NCBI GenBank assembly: GCA_019694355.1
Contig: JAIBCB010000002.1
Location: 124,001-188,000, forward strand
Length of the DNA: 64,000 nt
Reading direction: 5' to 3'
Origin: Pyrinomonadaceae bacterium
Lineage (GTDB): Bacteria > Acidobacteriota > Blastocatellia > Pyrinomonadales > Pyrinomonadaceae
In this document: in pieces, positions 25,399-33,944 of the stretch
Numbering within the stretch: position 1 is the stretch's first letter
Layout of the letters: every line of letters begins with the position of its first letter
The notes under the pieces: model-generated
What the model saw: the letters and a program-made list of their open reading frames with translations, nothing else
Told to the model about the DNA's origin: nothing
Database searches by the model: none
Program-made: the position numbers and the translations under genes

Positions 25399-26067
25399 AT
25401 GGCAGACGTTGGAATTGTTTTGGTTTCAGGAGGTATGGATTCGTGCGTGACGGCGGCGGCCGCACGGGAAGAATGCAGCGAGGTCGGCTTTCTCCATATT
25501 TCCTACGGCCAACTAACGGAAAGGCGTGAGAGAAAAGCGTTCAACGACATTGCGGATCATTATCAGATCGGGAAACGCCTTGATGTCTCGATCGAGTATC
25601 TCGCAAAGATCGGCGGTTCCTCTTTGACGGACCGAGCGATGACGGTCGGCGAGGCCGATCTTGCGAATACTGATATCCCGAACACGTATGTTCCCTTCCG
25701 AAACGGGAATATGCTCTCGATCGCGGCGAGTTGGGCGGAGGTTTTGGGAGCCAACGCGGTCTATGTCGGAGCCGTCGCGGAGGATTCGAGCGGTTATCCG
25801 GATTGTCGGCCGGAATTTTACGCAGCGTTTCAAGCAGCGATCGACGCGGGCACAAAGCCGGAGACACGCATCGAGATACGCACGCCGATAATCCACCTTT
25901 CAAAGGCTGAGATCGTCAAGAAAGGGATAGAGCTGGGAGCTCCGCTTGAGCTTTCGTGGTCGTGTTATCGCAGCGAAGACCTCGCCTGCGGAACCTGCGA
26001 TTCCTGTGCTCTTCGGCTGAGAGGCTTCGAGGTCGCCGGCCTTACCGATCCGATCTTGTACAAGTAA
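25399..26067 (+). CDS. queC: 7-cyano-7-deazaguanine synthase QueC
   Basis: 222 aa ATP-dependent enzyme that turns 7-carboxy-7-deazaguanine into preQ0. PP-loop SGGMDS at 10-15; zinc-binding cysteines C189, C197, C200 and C203 in the C-terminal SWSCYRSEDLACGTCDSC. The segment YVPFRNGNMLSIAASWAE is typical. Paired with queE; converges with the ABC binding-protein gene 4 nt later. Confidence 0.95.
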   Translation: MADVGIVLVSGGMDSCVTAAAAREECSEVGFLHISYGQLTERRERKAFNDIADHYQIGKRLDVSIEYLAKIGGSSLTDRAMTVGEADLANTDIPNTYVPFRNGNMLSIAASWAEVLGANAVYVGAVAEDSSGYPDCRPEFYAAFQAAIDAGTKPETRIEIRTPIIHLSKAEIVKKGIELGAPLELSWSCYRSEDLACGTCDSCALRLRGFEVAGLTDPILYK

Positions 26068-26071
26068 CCAA

Positions 26072-27808
26072 TTATTTGCTCACAAAAAGCTCGTCTACGT
26101 TCCACAGCGAATATGGCAGCATCGGGCTTGGCGCAATATTGCCAACGCGAATATTCGCCGCCGAAACGACGTGCCGTGTAACGATCGGGATCACAGGCGT
26201 TTCGTCATCGACGATCTTTTGTATCTCATCAAAAAGAGCTTTGCGTTTGGCCTGGTCGGTCTCGGTTGCCTGTTCGTCAAAGAGTTTGTCGAGACGTGCT
26301 TCCCATTCGGTCGCAGGTGTCTTTTGCATCGGCTGCCACTGATGTGTCGAACCGCTGCTTTCGATGAAGCCCGCCATTGTCGAAGGTTCCATATCGCTTG
26401 CCGCGAGTCCGAGAAATATCGCGTCGTAATCAAAACTCGTGGTCCAGCGAGCGGTTATGTCTTTTGATTCGACCGGCGCGACCTGCATCTTGATGCCGAG
26501 TTTTGCGAGATCTTCCTGAATGACCGCGGCCGCGAGATTTCGCGGTTGATTCTCGACGCCAACGAGAAGCGTAAATTCGACGCGGTTGCCTTTTGAGTCG
26601 TAAAGCTCCGCAGCCTGTTCGGTTCCTTTGGTGACGAAGCCAGCCTCCGAAAGGAGTTGTTTGGCTCCTGCAAGGTCATAGGTGTCGGCGGAGATCGCCT
26701 TGTTGAGCCACGCCTTGTTCCCGGGCGAAACAAAGCTGCCCATCGGCGTCGCGAGGCCGCGAAGGGTCGTCTCGGCGATCGTCTTTTTATCGATCGCTTT
26801 TGATATCGCCTTTCGGAACTTTACGTCGGAGAACCAAGTGTATTTTGGTGAAGATGCAAGGTCATTGCCCTTCGCGTCCTTCTTATTAAGGTTGAAGAAG
26901 ATATGATCCGTACTCATTCCCGGGCCGACATCTATCGCCTTTATCGGTGAGCCGGGCTTGCCGAGCGATGCGAAATCCGAAGGCCTTATGCGATCAACGA
27001 TATCGATCTGATTCTGCTCGAGTTTCGCGAGAGCCGCATTCGGTTCAGGGACGATGTCAAAACTGATCTTGTCGAGATAGGGAAGCTGCGTTCCCGACCC
27101 ATCCTTTTTCCAATAATTAGGGTTGCGGGCGAACGTCAGACGTTCACCGACCGCGGCCGATTCTACGACGAACGGACCGCTTGAGATGACGGACTTCGGA
27201 TCGGAAGTTAAACCCCACGCCTCTGCAAGCGTCCCGGCATCAAGTGCCGGCTTCAAAGCCTTTGCCGGCAAAACACCAACATTCAGCAGGTAATTTTCTA
27301 CCGCGGCGACCTTCTGCGGGAAGATGAGCTTGAGATTCAGCTTATCAACGACCTTGACCGCGATCTGTTTGTTGTCGCCGATCGTCATCGCACTTTTCCA
27401 CGCGGGCGAATTCGTTTTCTCGTCGTAGATCGCGGCCATCGTGAAGGCAACATCGTCTGCGGTGATCTCAGACCCGTCGGAAAATTTTGCTCCATCGCGA
27501 AGCTTTACATCGACCGTAACGCCATCATCCTCACGCTTCCAGGATTCGGCAAGTCCGGGCTTGTAGGCTTGCGTCGCGTGATCGAGATCAACGAGGCGGC
27601 TAGTGAGCATATAGAACGCCGCATCGATCGTGGCTTCATCCTTTGCCATCAGGTAATTGAAGGTGGTCGGTGCCGTACTGAGACGATAAACGAGCTCGCC
27701 GCCGCGTGTCGGTGCAGCGGATGTCGGTGTCGTGTTTGTCGCAGGCGATCCGCACGCTGAGAGAATAGAGCTTATGGCAAGGAATACGATGAAGAGTTTC
27801 GTTCTCAT
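26072..27808 (-). CDS. ABC transporter substrate-binding lipoprotein, family 5 (DppA/OppA type)
   Basis: 578 aa from ATG 27808; the lipobox ILSAC follows a 17-residue signal. SBP_bac_5 features: RLSTAPTTFNYL, AESWKREDDGVTVDVKLRDG, the FSDGSEITADDVAFTM segment and FRKAISKAIDKKTIAE. Binds peptides, or in some family members oligosaccharides, outside the inner membrane. Divergent from two matching permease genes. The neighbouring GH5 mannanase suggests a sugar ligand, which is inference. Confidence 0.9.
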   Translation of the reverse strand: MRTKLFIVFLAISSILSACGSPATNTTPTSAAPTRGGELVYRLSTAPTTFNYLMAKDEATIDAAFYMLTSRLVDLDHATQAYKPGLAESWKREDDGVTVDVKLRDGAKFSDGSEITADDVAFTMAAIYDEKTNSPAWKSAMTIGDNKQIAVKVVDKLNLKLIFPQKVAAVENYLLNVGVLPAKALKPALDAGTLAEAWGLTSDPKSVISSGPFVVESAAVGERLTFARNPNYWKKDGSGTQLPYLDKISFDIVPEPNAALAKLEQNQIDIVDRIRPSDFASLGKPGSPIKAIDVGPGMSTDHIFFNLNKKDAKGNDLASSPKYTWFSDVKFRKAISKAIDKKTIAETTLRGLATPMGSFVSPGNKAWLNKAISADTYDLAGAKQLLSEAGFVTKGTEQAAELYDSKGNRVEFTLLVGVENQPRNLAAAVIQEDLAKLGIKMQVAPVESKDITARWTTSFDYDAIFLGLAASDMEPSTMAGFIESSGSTHQWQPMQKTPATEWEARLDKLFDEQATETDQAKRKALFDEIQKIVDDETPVIPIVTRHVVSAANIRVGNIAPSPMLPYSLWNVDELFVSK

Positions 27809-27851
27809 TTTATTTTTTGCTCGCGATCCAATGGGTGAGAAGACTGACAAC

Positions 27852-27881
27852 ATTATACCCGATACTTTGAAAAACAAGCCT
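27852..27881 (-). promoter_or_regulatory. Candidate promoter of substrate-binding protein gene
   Basis: On the minus strand TATAAT (27852-27857) in context CGGGTATAATGTTG lies 44 nt before the start at 27808; a GGCTTG-like -35 at 17-nt spacing is weak. Confidence 0.45.
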
Positions 27882-27887
27882 TAATAG

Positions 27888-28817
27888 TTGAGAATTATCG
27901 GCGGGCTGTTCGTGCTGCATTTTTTTATACGCAAGATCGTTCAGGGAATTCTGCTTCTGCTGATCACGTCGGCGGCCGCATTTTTTCTGCTGTCTTCTGC
28001 AGGCAGCGATGCCTTCACTTCGCTTCGCGAAAATCCGCAAGTTTCCGCTGCTGCGATCGAGAAACTGCGGGCGTCCTATGGACTTGATCGACCTGTGATC
28101 GAACGCTACGGTTCGTGGCTCGCGTCGGCGGCACGTGCCGATCTAGGCGACTCATTTTATTATCAAGTCCCCGTTGCCCAGCTTGTCCTCTCACGGTTTT
28201 GGTCAACGGCCATTCTAGCCTTTGCTGCGGTCGGGATCGCGTGTTTGATCGCGGTTAGCCTTTCTTTTCTGAACGCACGTTTTCGCAGCCGAACGCTTTC
28301 CGCATTTACGGACGGCATCATTTTAGTTTTTGCATCGACGCCGCGCATCGTCATTTCGCTTTTCGCATTGGCGATACTTGTTTACGGTGCGATCACGTCC
28401 GTGTTCTGGCTTTCGGCGATCTCGTTGTCGGTTCCGCTTGTCGCTTTGCTTTTGGCACAGTTCAACCAGAGCTTGAACGACGCGATGCGCGAAGATTTTG
28501 TCCGAACCGCAAGAGCCAAGGGATTGAGCGAGACCGCGATCATCCTGCGGCATGCGTTTCGTGCGGCGATCAATCCGGCGCTCACGCTTTTCGGACTCTC
28601 GCTCGGTGCATTGCTTGGCGGTTCGGTGATCGTCGAGACGGTGATCGGACGGCCGGGCATCGGCTCACTGACGGTGATCGCTGTCAGGAATCGCGACATT
28701 CCGCTGCTGATGGGCGTGATGATCATCGTTAGCCTTGCGGTGTGGGCGGGGAACACGCTTGCGGAGGTGCTTCAGTTCGTCAACGATAAGCGCCTGAAGG
28801 CTCAGGAGGGCGAATGA
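27888..28817 (+). CDS. ABC transporter permease, DppB/OppB type
   Basis: 309 aa, six membrane segments. BPD_transp_1 signature EDFVRTARAKGLSETAIILR (EAA loop) near residue 200-220, then the ending GGSVIVETVIGRPGIGSL. The open frame begins with TTG 27888; GTG at 27912 (MLHFFIRKIVQGILLLL) would match DppB N-termini better and may be the true start. Overlaps the next permease by 4 nt (ATGA). Confidence 0.9.
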   Translation: MRIIGGLFVLHFFIRKIVQGILLLLITSAAAFFLLSSAGSDAFTSLRENPQVSAAAIEKLRASYGLDRPVIERYGSWLASAARADLGDSFYYQVPVAQLVLSRFWSTAILAFAAVGIACLIAVSLSFLNARFRSRTLSAFTDGIILVFASTPRIVISLFALAILVYGAITSVFWLSAISLSVPLVALLLAQFNQSLNDAMREDFVRTARAKGLSETAIILRHAFRAAINPALTLFGLSLGALLGGSVIVETVIGRPGIGSLTVIAVRNRDIPLLMGVMIIVSLAVWAGNTLAEVLQFVNDKRLKAQEGE

Positions 28818-29872
28818 GCGACATCGGCGCGAAAAAACGGCTTTCGATCGCGGCAAAGGCCGGTCTTTTTCTGCTTGCAGGATTCGTCTTCATTGCGATC
28901 TTTGCAGACTTTCTTGCGCCGTACGACCATACTTCGCAATCTCGGAGCCTGCCGAATGCTCCGATCTCGGCCATCTCATTTTCGGATGAGAACGGTAGTT
29001 TCTCGCTTATACCGCGTGTCTTCGAACCGAAGATGACCGACGCATTGCGGCAGTCCTACACGCACGATCCATCAAGATCAGCGAAGGTCGAGCTTTTTGC
29101 AAAAGGATACGGCTATCATTTGTTCGGCATCATTCCGCTCGACCGACATTTGCTTGGAACCGACAGCGACGAGATCGGCTTGCATCTCTTGGGCACCGAT
29201 GCTCTTGGACGCGACCGACTGTCGCGACTGCTGATCGCAATACGATTTTCGCTGATCGTATGCACGATCGGTGCCGCGTTTGCGAGCTTGGTCGGTATCG
29301 CACTTGGCCTCGTCGGTGGATACGCGGGAAAGATCGTCGATACCGTTATCTCAGGCGTGGCCGACGCGGTCATTTCGCTTCCATCGATGATCGTGATCCT
29401 TGCGGCACGCGTCGCATTTCCGCTCGAACTGCCGCCGATGACCGCCGCACTTTTGCTCGTCGGACTTTTTACCTTCACCGGTTGGGCAGAGATGACGCGT
29501 CTGACACGCGGCCTTGTAAAACGCACGCGAACGCTCGATTACATCACCGCTGCACGCATTTCCGGTGTGAGCAGCGGCCGCATCCTTGTTCGTCATATAC
29601 TGCCGAATATTGCTCGCCCGCTGCTGACACAAGCAACGCTGATCCTGCCGGCGTTCCTGCTTGCCGAAGCGACACTTTCTTTCTTAGGCGTAGGGGTTCA
29701 GGAACCTGAACCGAGCCTTGGGAATATGCTCGCGGCTGCGAATGACCTTACACAGCTTCGCGAGCACGCATTCGTTCTGCTTTCGCCGGCGATCGTGATC
29801 GCGTTGTTCGTCCTCGCGGTTCGCCTGACCAACACAGGATTGAGTTCAAATGAAGATCGCGAAATTACTTAG
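28814..29872 (+). CDS. ABC transporter permease, DppC/OppC type
   Basis: 352 aa. The N-terminal segment ends with FLAPYDHTSQSRSLPNAP, typical of OppC_N; HLLGTDALGRDRLSRLLIAI is the family hallmark, and the EAA loop lies in RTLDYITAARISGVSSGRIL. Residues about 65-110 are longer than in usual DppC. Its last 23 nt overlap the GH5 gene start. No DppD/DppF ATPase genes follow. Confidence 0.9.
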   Translation: MSDIGAKKRLSIAAKAGLFLLAGFVFIAIFADFLAPYDHTSQSRSLPNAPISAISFSDENGSFSLIPRVFEPKMTDALRQSYTHDPSRSAKVELFAKGYGYHLFGIIPLDRHLLGTDSDEIGLHLLGTDALGRDRLSRLLIAIRFSLIVCTIGAAFASLVGIALGLVGGYAGKIVDTVISGVADAVISLPSMIVILAARVAFPLELPPMTAALLLVGLFTFTGWAEMTRLTRGLVKRTRTLDYITAARISGVSSGRILVRHILPNIARPLLTQATLILPAFLLAEATLSFLGVGVQEPEPSLGNMLAAANDLTQLREHAFVLLSPAIVIALFVLAVRLTNTGLSSNEDREIT

Positions 29873-31145
29873 CTGCATCGCAGTTTTGCTATTTGCTGCG
29901 AGCATTGGCTTCGCGCGTACAGGGTTTGTCGAGGTGCGCGGCGAAAGATTTTACGTCGGCGATGCACCATATTTTTTCGTCGGTGCGAACTATTGGCACG
30001 GTTCGCTTCTTGGCCGTGAAAAAGATGAACATCGCGGTGTCGAACGCTTGCGAAGCGAACTTGATCTTCTGAAGCGTCTCGGCATAACCAATCTTCGTGT
30101 TCTCGCCGGTGCCGAAGGCGAAGGCTTGCTGAACGGCATCACACGCGTCGGCCCGCCGCTGCAGCCGGCGAAGGGAAAATTCGACGAAGGTGCGCTCAAG
30201 AGCCTCGATCTTCTGCTCGCCGAGATGAGAAAACGTGATATGCGGGCCGTCGTTTATCTGAGCAACAACTGGGAGTGGAGCGGCGGATTTCAGCAGTATC
30301 TGCTGTGGGAAAAACGCATCGACCCGACCCTTACAACGCGGAAGCCAAGCTGGGATGAACTACGCGACACCGTCAAGGAATTCTACACCTGCAGTCCGTG
30401 CATCGCTGCGTATCAGACACAAGCTGCGAAGGTGATCTCGCGACGCAACAGCATTACGCGAGTCGAATACGTGAACGATCCGACGATAATGGCTTGGGAG
30501 ATCGCGAACGAACCGCGTCCGATGCGGCCGGCCGCGAATGATGCTTACGTCAAATGTCTAAAAGAGACCGCTGCACTTATCCGCACGCTCGACCCGAAGC
30601 ATCTTATTACGATCGGGCACGAAGGCTACATCGGTACGGAGAGCGTCGAGCTTTTTGAGAAGGTTCACGCGGACAAGAATATCGACTATCTGACGATCCA
30701 CATCTGGCCGAAGAACTGGGGCTGGCTTGCCGACAATGATCTTGAGAAAGCCCTTAAGAATGCCGAGCACGAAACGCGGAAGTATATCAATGCGAATTTG
30801 GCAGTCGCCCATAAACTCGGCAAGCCGCTCGTTATTGAGGAATTCGGTTTCCCGCGTGATGGGCGAAGTTTTGCGTCCGATTCAGCGACGAGCTTGCGTG
30901 ACAAGTATTTCTCACTCATCCTTTCCAAGCTCGGCACGAGCAAGAACGGAACCGTTGCAGGTGTGAATTTCTGGGCATTCGCAGGAAGCGGACGTGCGGC
31001 CAACGCGGACTTTATCTGGAAAGCAGGTGACGACTACACGGGCGATCCGCCTATGGAAGAGCAAGGTTTGAATTCCGTTTTTGATACGGACAGAACGACG
31101 CTCGCGTTGCTAAAGAAAGCCGCTCGGCGCGCAAAACGGCTTTAG
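29850..31145 (+). CDS. Secreted GH5-type glycoside hydrolase (mannanase-like)
   Basis: 431 aa. Signal peptide ending at GFART; a (beta/alpha)8 glycosidase of the GH5 subfamily 7 endo-beta-1,4-mannanase type. Acid/base E221 in MAWEIANEPRP, nucleophile E331 in LVIEEFGFPRDG, aromatic platform in NNWEWSGGFQQY. The start lies 23 nt inside the permease gene, so translation is coupled to a transporter. Ends tail-to-tail with the MocA gene, stop codons overlapping by 4 nt. Predicted to cut beta-mannan or gluco/galactomannan outside the cytoplasm. Confidence 0.88.
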   Translation: MKIAKLLSCIAVLLFAASIGFARTGFVEVRGERFYVGDAPYFFVGANYWHGSLLGREKDEHRGVERLRSELDLLKRLGITNLRVLAGAEGEGLLNGITRVGPPLQPAKGKFDEGALKSLDLLLAEMRKRDMRAVVYLSNNWEWSGGFQQYLLWEKRIDPTLTTRKPSWDELRDTVKEFYTCSPCIAAYQTQAAKVISRRNSITRVEYVNDPTIMAWEIANEPRPMRPAANDAYVKCLKETAALIRTLDPKHLITIGHEGYIGTESVELFEKVHADKNIDYLTIHIWPKNWGWLADNDLEKALKNAEHETRKYINANLAVAHKLGKPLVIEEFGFPRDGRSFASDSATSLRDKYFSLILSKLGTSKNGTVAGVNFWAFAGSGRAANADFIWKAGDDYTGDPPMEEQGLNSVFDTDRTTLALLKKAARRAKRL

Positions 31146-32224
31146 ATCGCGACCGATCGGCCGCTGTCGCTCGATTCATGAGCGGCATCGATAACACGCT
31201 GCACCGCAAGCCCGTCCTCGAAAGTTGCCGCATGCTTGATGGTGGTCTTGCCCTCGCGGATCGCTTCGATAAGCTTCGGTGCGAAGCTCACAAATCCGCG
31301 TGCAAAACCCGTGTCGGCAATGCCTTCGATCGTTTCGCCGGGATCTGTATCGACCATCTGCCAGCGTTTTTCGCCGCGTGGTGCGACCGATACGCCGCCG
31401 ATCGCATCGATCTTCATCGAGCCTAAAGAACCGTGCAGTTCGAGGATGTTCTTGTAGCTCGGGCCTTCGGTCATCGAAAGCGAAACAACGCCGGTCGTGT
31501 CCGCCGTAAGATCAGAATCCGCAAAACGCAGGATCATATTCACTTCGTCATCAGAGGTCACTTTGCGGCGCTCGCCGTTCTTATCGACGCGCGTCTTTAT
31601 CTGAGCTTCCAGCTGACAGAAGACCCGCGAGATCGTCGTTCCCAAAAGCCAGTTGAACGAATCGATCACGTGCGTGCCGATCGCACCGAGTGCTCCGCCG
31701 CCTGAACTACGGTCGGACCACCAATTCCACGCAACGTTCGGATCACCGCGATGCGGCGCGCGGAAGAATGCTTTTATATGCCGGATCGTGCCGATCTTTC
31801 CCTCACGCAGTATCCCGAATGCCTTCTGTCTGCCGTCCTGAAAACGAAGTTCGTGGTCGATCACCGCGAGTACATCCTTGCCGCGTGCCGCTGCGCACAT
31901 CTCCTCGGCCTCGGCGACATTCATCGCCATCGGTTTTTCGCAAAGCACATGCTTGTCGTTCGCAAGGGCAGCGAGCGTCATCTCGTTATGGTGAAAGGGC
32001 GGCGTCGTGATGCAGACGAGATCGACGTCCGGGTGAGCGACCGTTTCGCGCCAATCCGCCGTGAAATGTGAAGCTCCTGCCAACTCAGCTGTCGAGCGTG
32101 CGTTCTCAAGCGAATGGCTCGCGACCGACGCGATGAACGCTCCGTCAACCTTCTGAAACGCCGGAATCTGCGTCGTGCGCGCAAATCCCGTCCCAATGAT
32201 CCCGATACCGACCTTTTTAATCAT
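31142..32224 (-). CDS. Gfo/Idh/MocA family NAD(P)-dependent oxidoreductase
   Basis: 360 aa from ATG 32224 (MIKKVGIGIIGTGFARTTQI). Rossmann motif GIIGTGFA at 8-15; the EKP motif is in HVLCEKPMAMN; the catalytic-region GGGALGAIGTHVID carries the usual DxxxH-like arrangement. The ligand is unknown, but family members act on sugars and inositols, in keeping with the adjacent glycosidase and transporter on the other strand. Confidence 0.9.
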   Translation of the reverse strand: MIKKVGIGIIGTGFARTTQIPAFQKVDGAFIASVASHSLENARSTAELAGASHFTADWRETVAHPDVDLVCITTPPFHHNEMTLAALANDKHVLCEKPMAMNVAEAEEMCAAARGKDVLAVIDHELRFQDGRQKAFGILREGKIGTIRHIKAFFRAPHRGDPNVAWNWWSDRSSGGGALGAIGTHVIDSFNWLLGTTISRVFCQLEAQIKTRVDKNGERRKVTSDDEVNMILRFADSDLTADTTGVVSLSMTEGPSYKNILELHGSLGSMKIDAIGGVSVAPRGEKRWQMVDTDPGETIEGIADTGFARGFVSFAPKLIEAIREGKTTIKHAATFEDGLAVQRVIDAAHESSDSGRSVAI

Positions 32225-32426
32225 CCTTTTATTTAACCACACTCCGCTTCAGCATTCGCTCTAAGCCGCACCGAACCCATCTTTTGAATTGTGCGGTCGG
32301 GCGCGTGTTTGGATCAAATATGTCTTGGGCTTGCTCTTTGGCAGTGCGGCGCTCGACCGTGCGGAGCCAAAGGGCCAAGCTCAGGGGGCGATCTCAAGTT
32401 GTAAAGCGAGAGACTTTCGAGACTGT
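32225..32426. repeat. Spacer with degenerate GGTCGGGC-type repeat remnants
   Basis: Contains GTGCGGTCGGGCGCGTG (about 32290-32306) and GTGCGGCGCTCGACCGTGCGG, weak relatives of the palindrome at 4980 and 45963. No gene seen. Confidence 0.4.
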
Positions 32427-32894
32427 TCAATCGGTATTTGCTTTTACGGCACGTGCTTGCGGTGATTTTCGGCGGCTGCCGAAACGGACGAAGTTCTCGT
32501 ATGCCTCGCGGGCGGCCTCATCCATCGAAACGATCTTGGCTCCGATCAGATATCTATCGACCGAGAGGTGTATCTCGCTCTTCTCGTAGCGACAGCCGAG
32601 GACCTTCATTTCGATCCGGCCGCCGGGAAGATCGATCTCGACGTTGAGGGTGAGTTCGTGGCCGACGAAGTATTTTTCCTGGATGCGGATGGCGGGCGTA
32701 AGGAATGCGATACCGGTACGGCTTAGATCGACGGTCTCGCCGGCGACGGCGGCATTGCGTGCGAGGTCGCGGTTCCGCTGATCATCGACCCGAGGTTCGA
32801 ACCAAACTCGCATCGGCGCAGCATAGGCACGACGCGGAGAAACCATTCTTTCCGAAAGGGAGCGGCTAAACTTGTTGATGATCTTGCGAATCAT
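32427..32894 (-). CDS. PilZ domain protein
   Basis: 155 aa. PilZ elements: RNRDLARN (arginine-rich c-di-GMP contact, about 41-48) and DLSRTGIAFLT (D/NxSxxG, about 57-67), then a beta-barrel KYFVGHELTLNVEIDLPGGR. The first arginine spacing is looser than the RxxxR consensus, so cyclic-di-GMP binding is not certain. The C-terminal tail is basic. Could be a c-di-GMP effector. Confidence 0.8.
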   Translation of the reverse strand: MIRKIINKFSRSLSERMVSPRRAYAAPMRVWFEPRVDDQRNRDLARNAAVAGETVDLSRTGIAFLTPAIRIQEKYFVGHELTLNVEIDLPGGRIEMKVLGCRYEKSEIHLSVDRYLIGAKIVSMDEAAREAYENFVRFGSRRKSPQARAVKANTD

Positions 32895-32923
32895 TTTGCT
32901 AACACTCCGTGAGGATCTTGCCT

Positions 32924-33841
32924 CTATGGCTTTGCCGGTTCGGGTTCGAGCGGCTTGCCGTTATTGTCACGGCCTCTAACATGCGGAAGGCCGCCTTTGT
33001 CGATCTCAAGAATGAACGACTGTTTGCCGGAGCGGCCGTATTCGGCGGGTGTCGCGGTCGCAGTGTATCGTCGTTTGTTCTCCGAGATGCTGAGAGCGTA
33101 GTTATAGCCCGTCGAGGCGCTCGATGTTACGTCGGGCGGAAGAAGGCCGGCCGTTATCAATCCGTTAAGGTCGGTAACGGTATTGTCGTGCTGAATGCTG
33201 TAAGCGACCTGAGCCTTCGCGATCCGCTCGAGCATTATCTTCGCTTCTTCCTCGTGAGTCTCGATGCGAAGGTTGTAAAAATAGTTCTTCCCTTCTTTGC
33301 GGATGCGTTCCTCGGCTACGGGATCGGCCGTCTGGATGATCCAAACGCCTTCGATCTTCTTCAGCTCGATCTTTTGGAGCTTGAATTTCGAATCGTCGTC
33401 CGGGTCAGGCAGATTCGCCGTAACGGTCGCGTTATCGCCGGAGACGATCTCGCCGTTGATTTCGATCTCGGTCGGTATTGAGCCTGCGATCGCTTCAAAA
33501 TCGAGCGAAAAATCCTTTAGCTCCGTTTCGTTCAGGCTTTCGATCGCCGGCCGGAGATTCGTTAGGAATAACGCATCGCGGAATTTCTTCTCACGCAAAA
33601 GCTTGTAGAACGTCCTTACGGTGTCGGCCGGGCCGCCGGCTTCGATCTCGATAGTTGCTCCGCGTGGAGCAGCAGGTTTTTCGGCTGCGGAATTGGAAGC
33701 TGCTGAATTCGGAGCCGGGACGGCATCTTTTGATTCTGCTGTCGCGCAGGAAAAAACAAGCAAAACACTGCCCGAAACCAGTGCGAGAGACGCGCGGCGG
33801 GTAAGCGCAAAGATCGAGTTTTTGTTGAACTTAACCGACAT
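32924..33841 (-). CDS. Lipoprotein of unknown function
   Basis: 305 aa. Long signal ending in the lipobox VFSC (C32), a low-complexity Ala/Asn/Pro linker, then an NTF2-like or DUF4878-like segment (GGPADTVRTFYKLLREKKFRDAL..., about 70-170) predicted to bind small ligands or act as scaffold. The C-terminal 100 residues (MLERIAKAQVAYSIQHDN, STGYNYALSISENKRRYTAT, HVRGRDNNGKP) resemble the globular part of pseudopilin-like proteins. Function unknown. Confidence 0.7.
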   Translation of the reverse strand: MSVKFNKNSIFALTRRASLALVSGSVLLVFSCATAESKDAVPAPNSAASNSAAEKPAAPRGATIEIEAGGPADTVRTFYKLLREKKFRDALFLTNLRPAIESLNETELKDFSLDFEAIAGSIPTEIEINGEIVSGDNATVTANLPDPDDDSKFKLQKIELKKIEGVWIIQTADPVAEERIRKEGKNYFYNLRIETHEEEAKIMLERIAKAQVAYSIQHDNTVTDLNGLITAGLLPPDVTSSASTGYNYALSISENKRRYTATATPAEYGRSGKQSFILEIDKGGLPHVRGRDNNGKPLEPEPAKP

Positions 33842-33877
33842 CAGGATACGGGCGAAGCTTTCAGGGGTCTTGAGAGC

Positions 33878-33924
33878 CGCAAAGACAAAGCGACACGCTT
33901 ACCTCGACAGTATAGCGTGTCGCT
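33878..33924 (-). terminator. Terminator hairpin after OPT transporter gene
   Basis: AGCGACACGCT (33889-33899) pairs perfectly with AGCGTGTCGCT (33914-33924). On the minus strand it is followed by TTGTCTTTG. Lies about 20 nt past the OPT stop. Confidence 0.7.
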
Positions 33925-33944
33925 CAAAGCAAGTAAAACACTTT

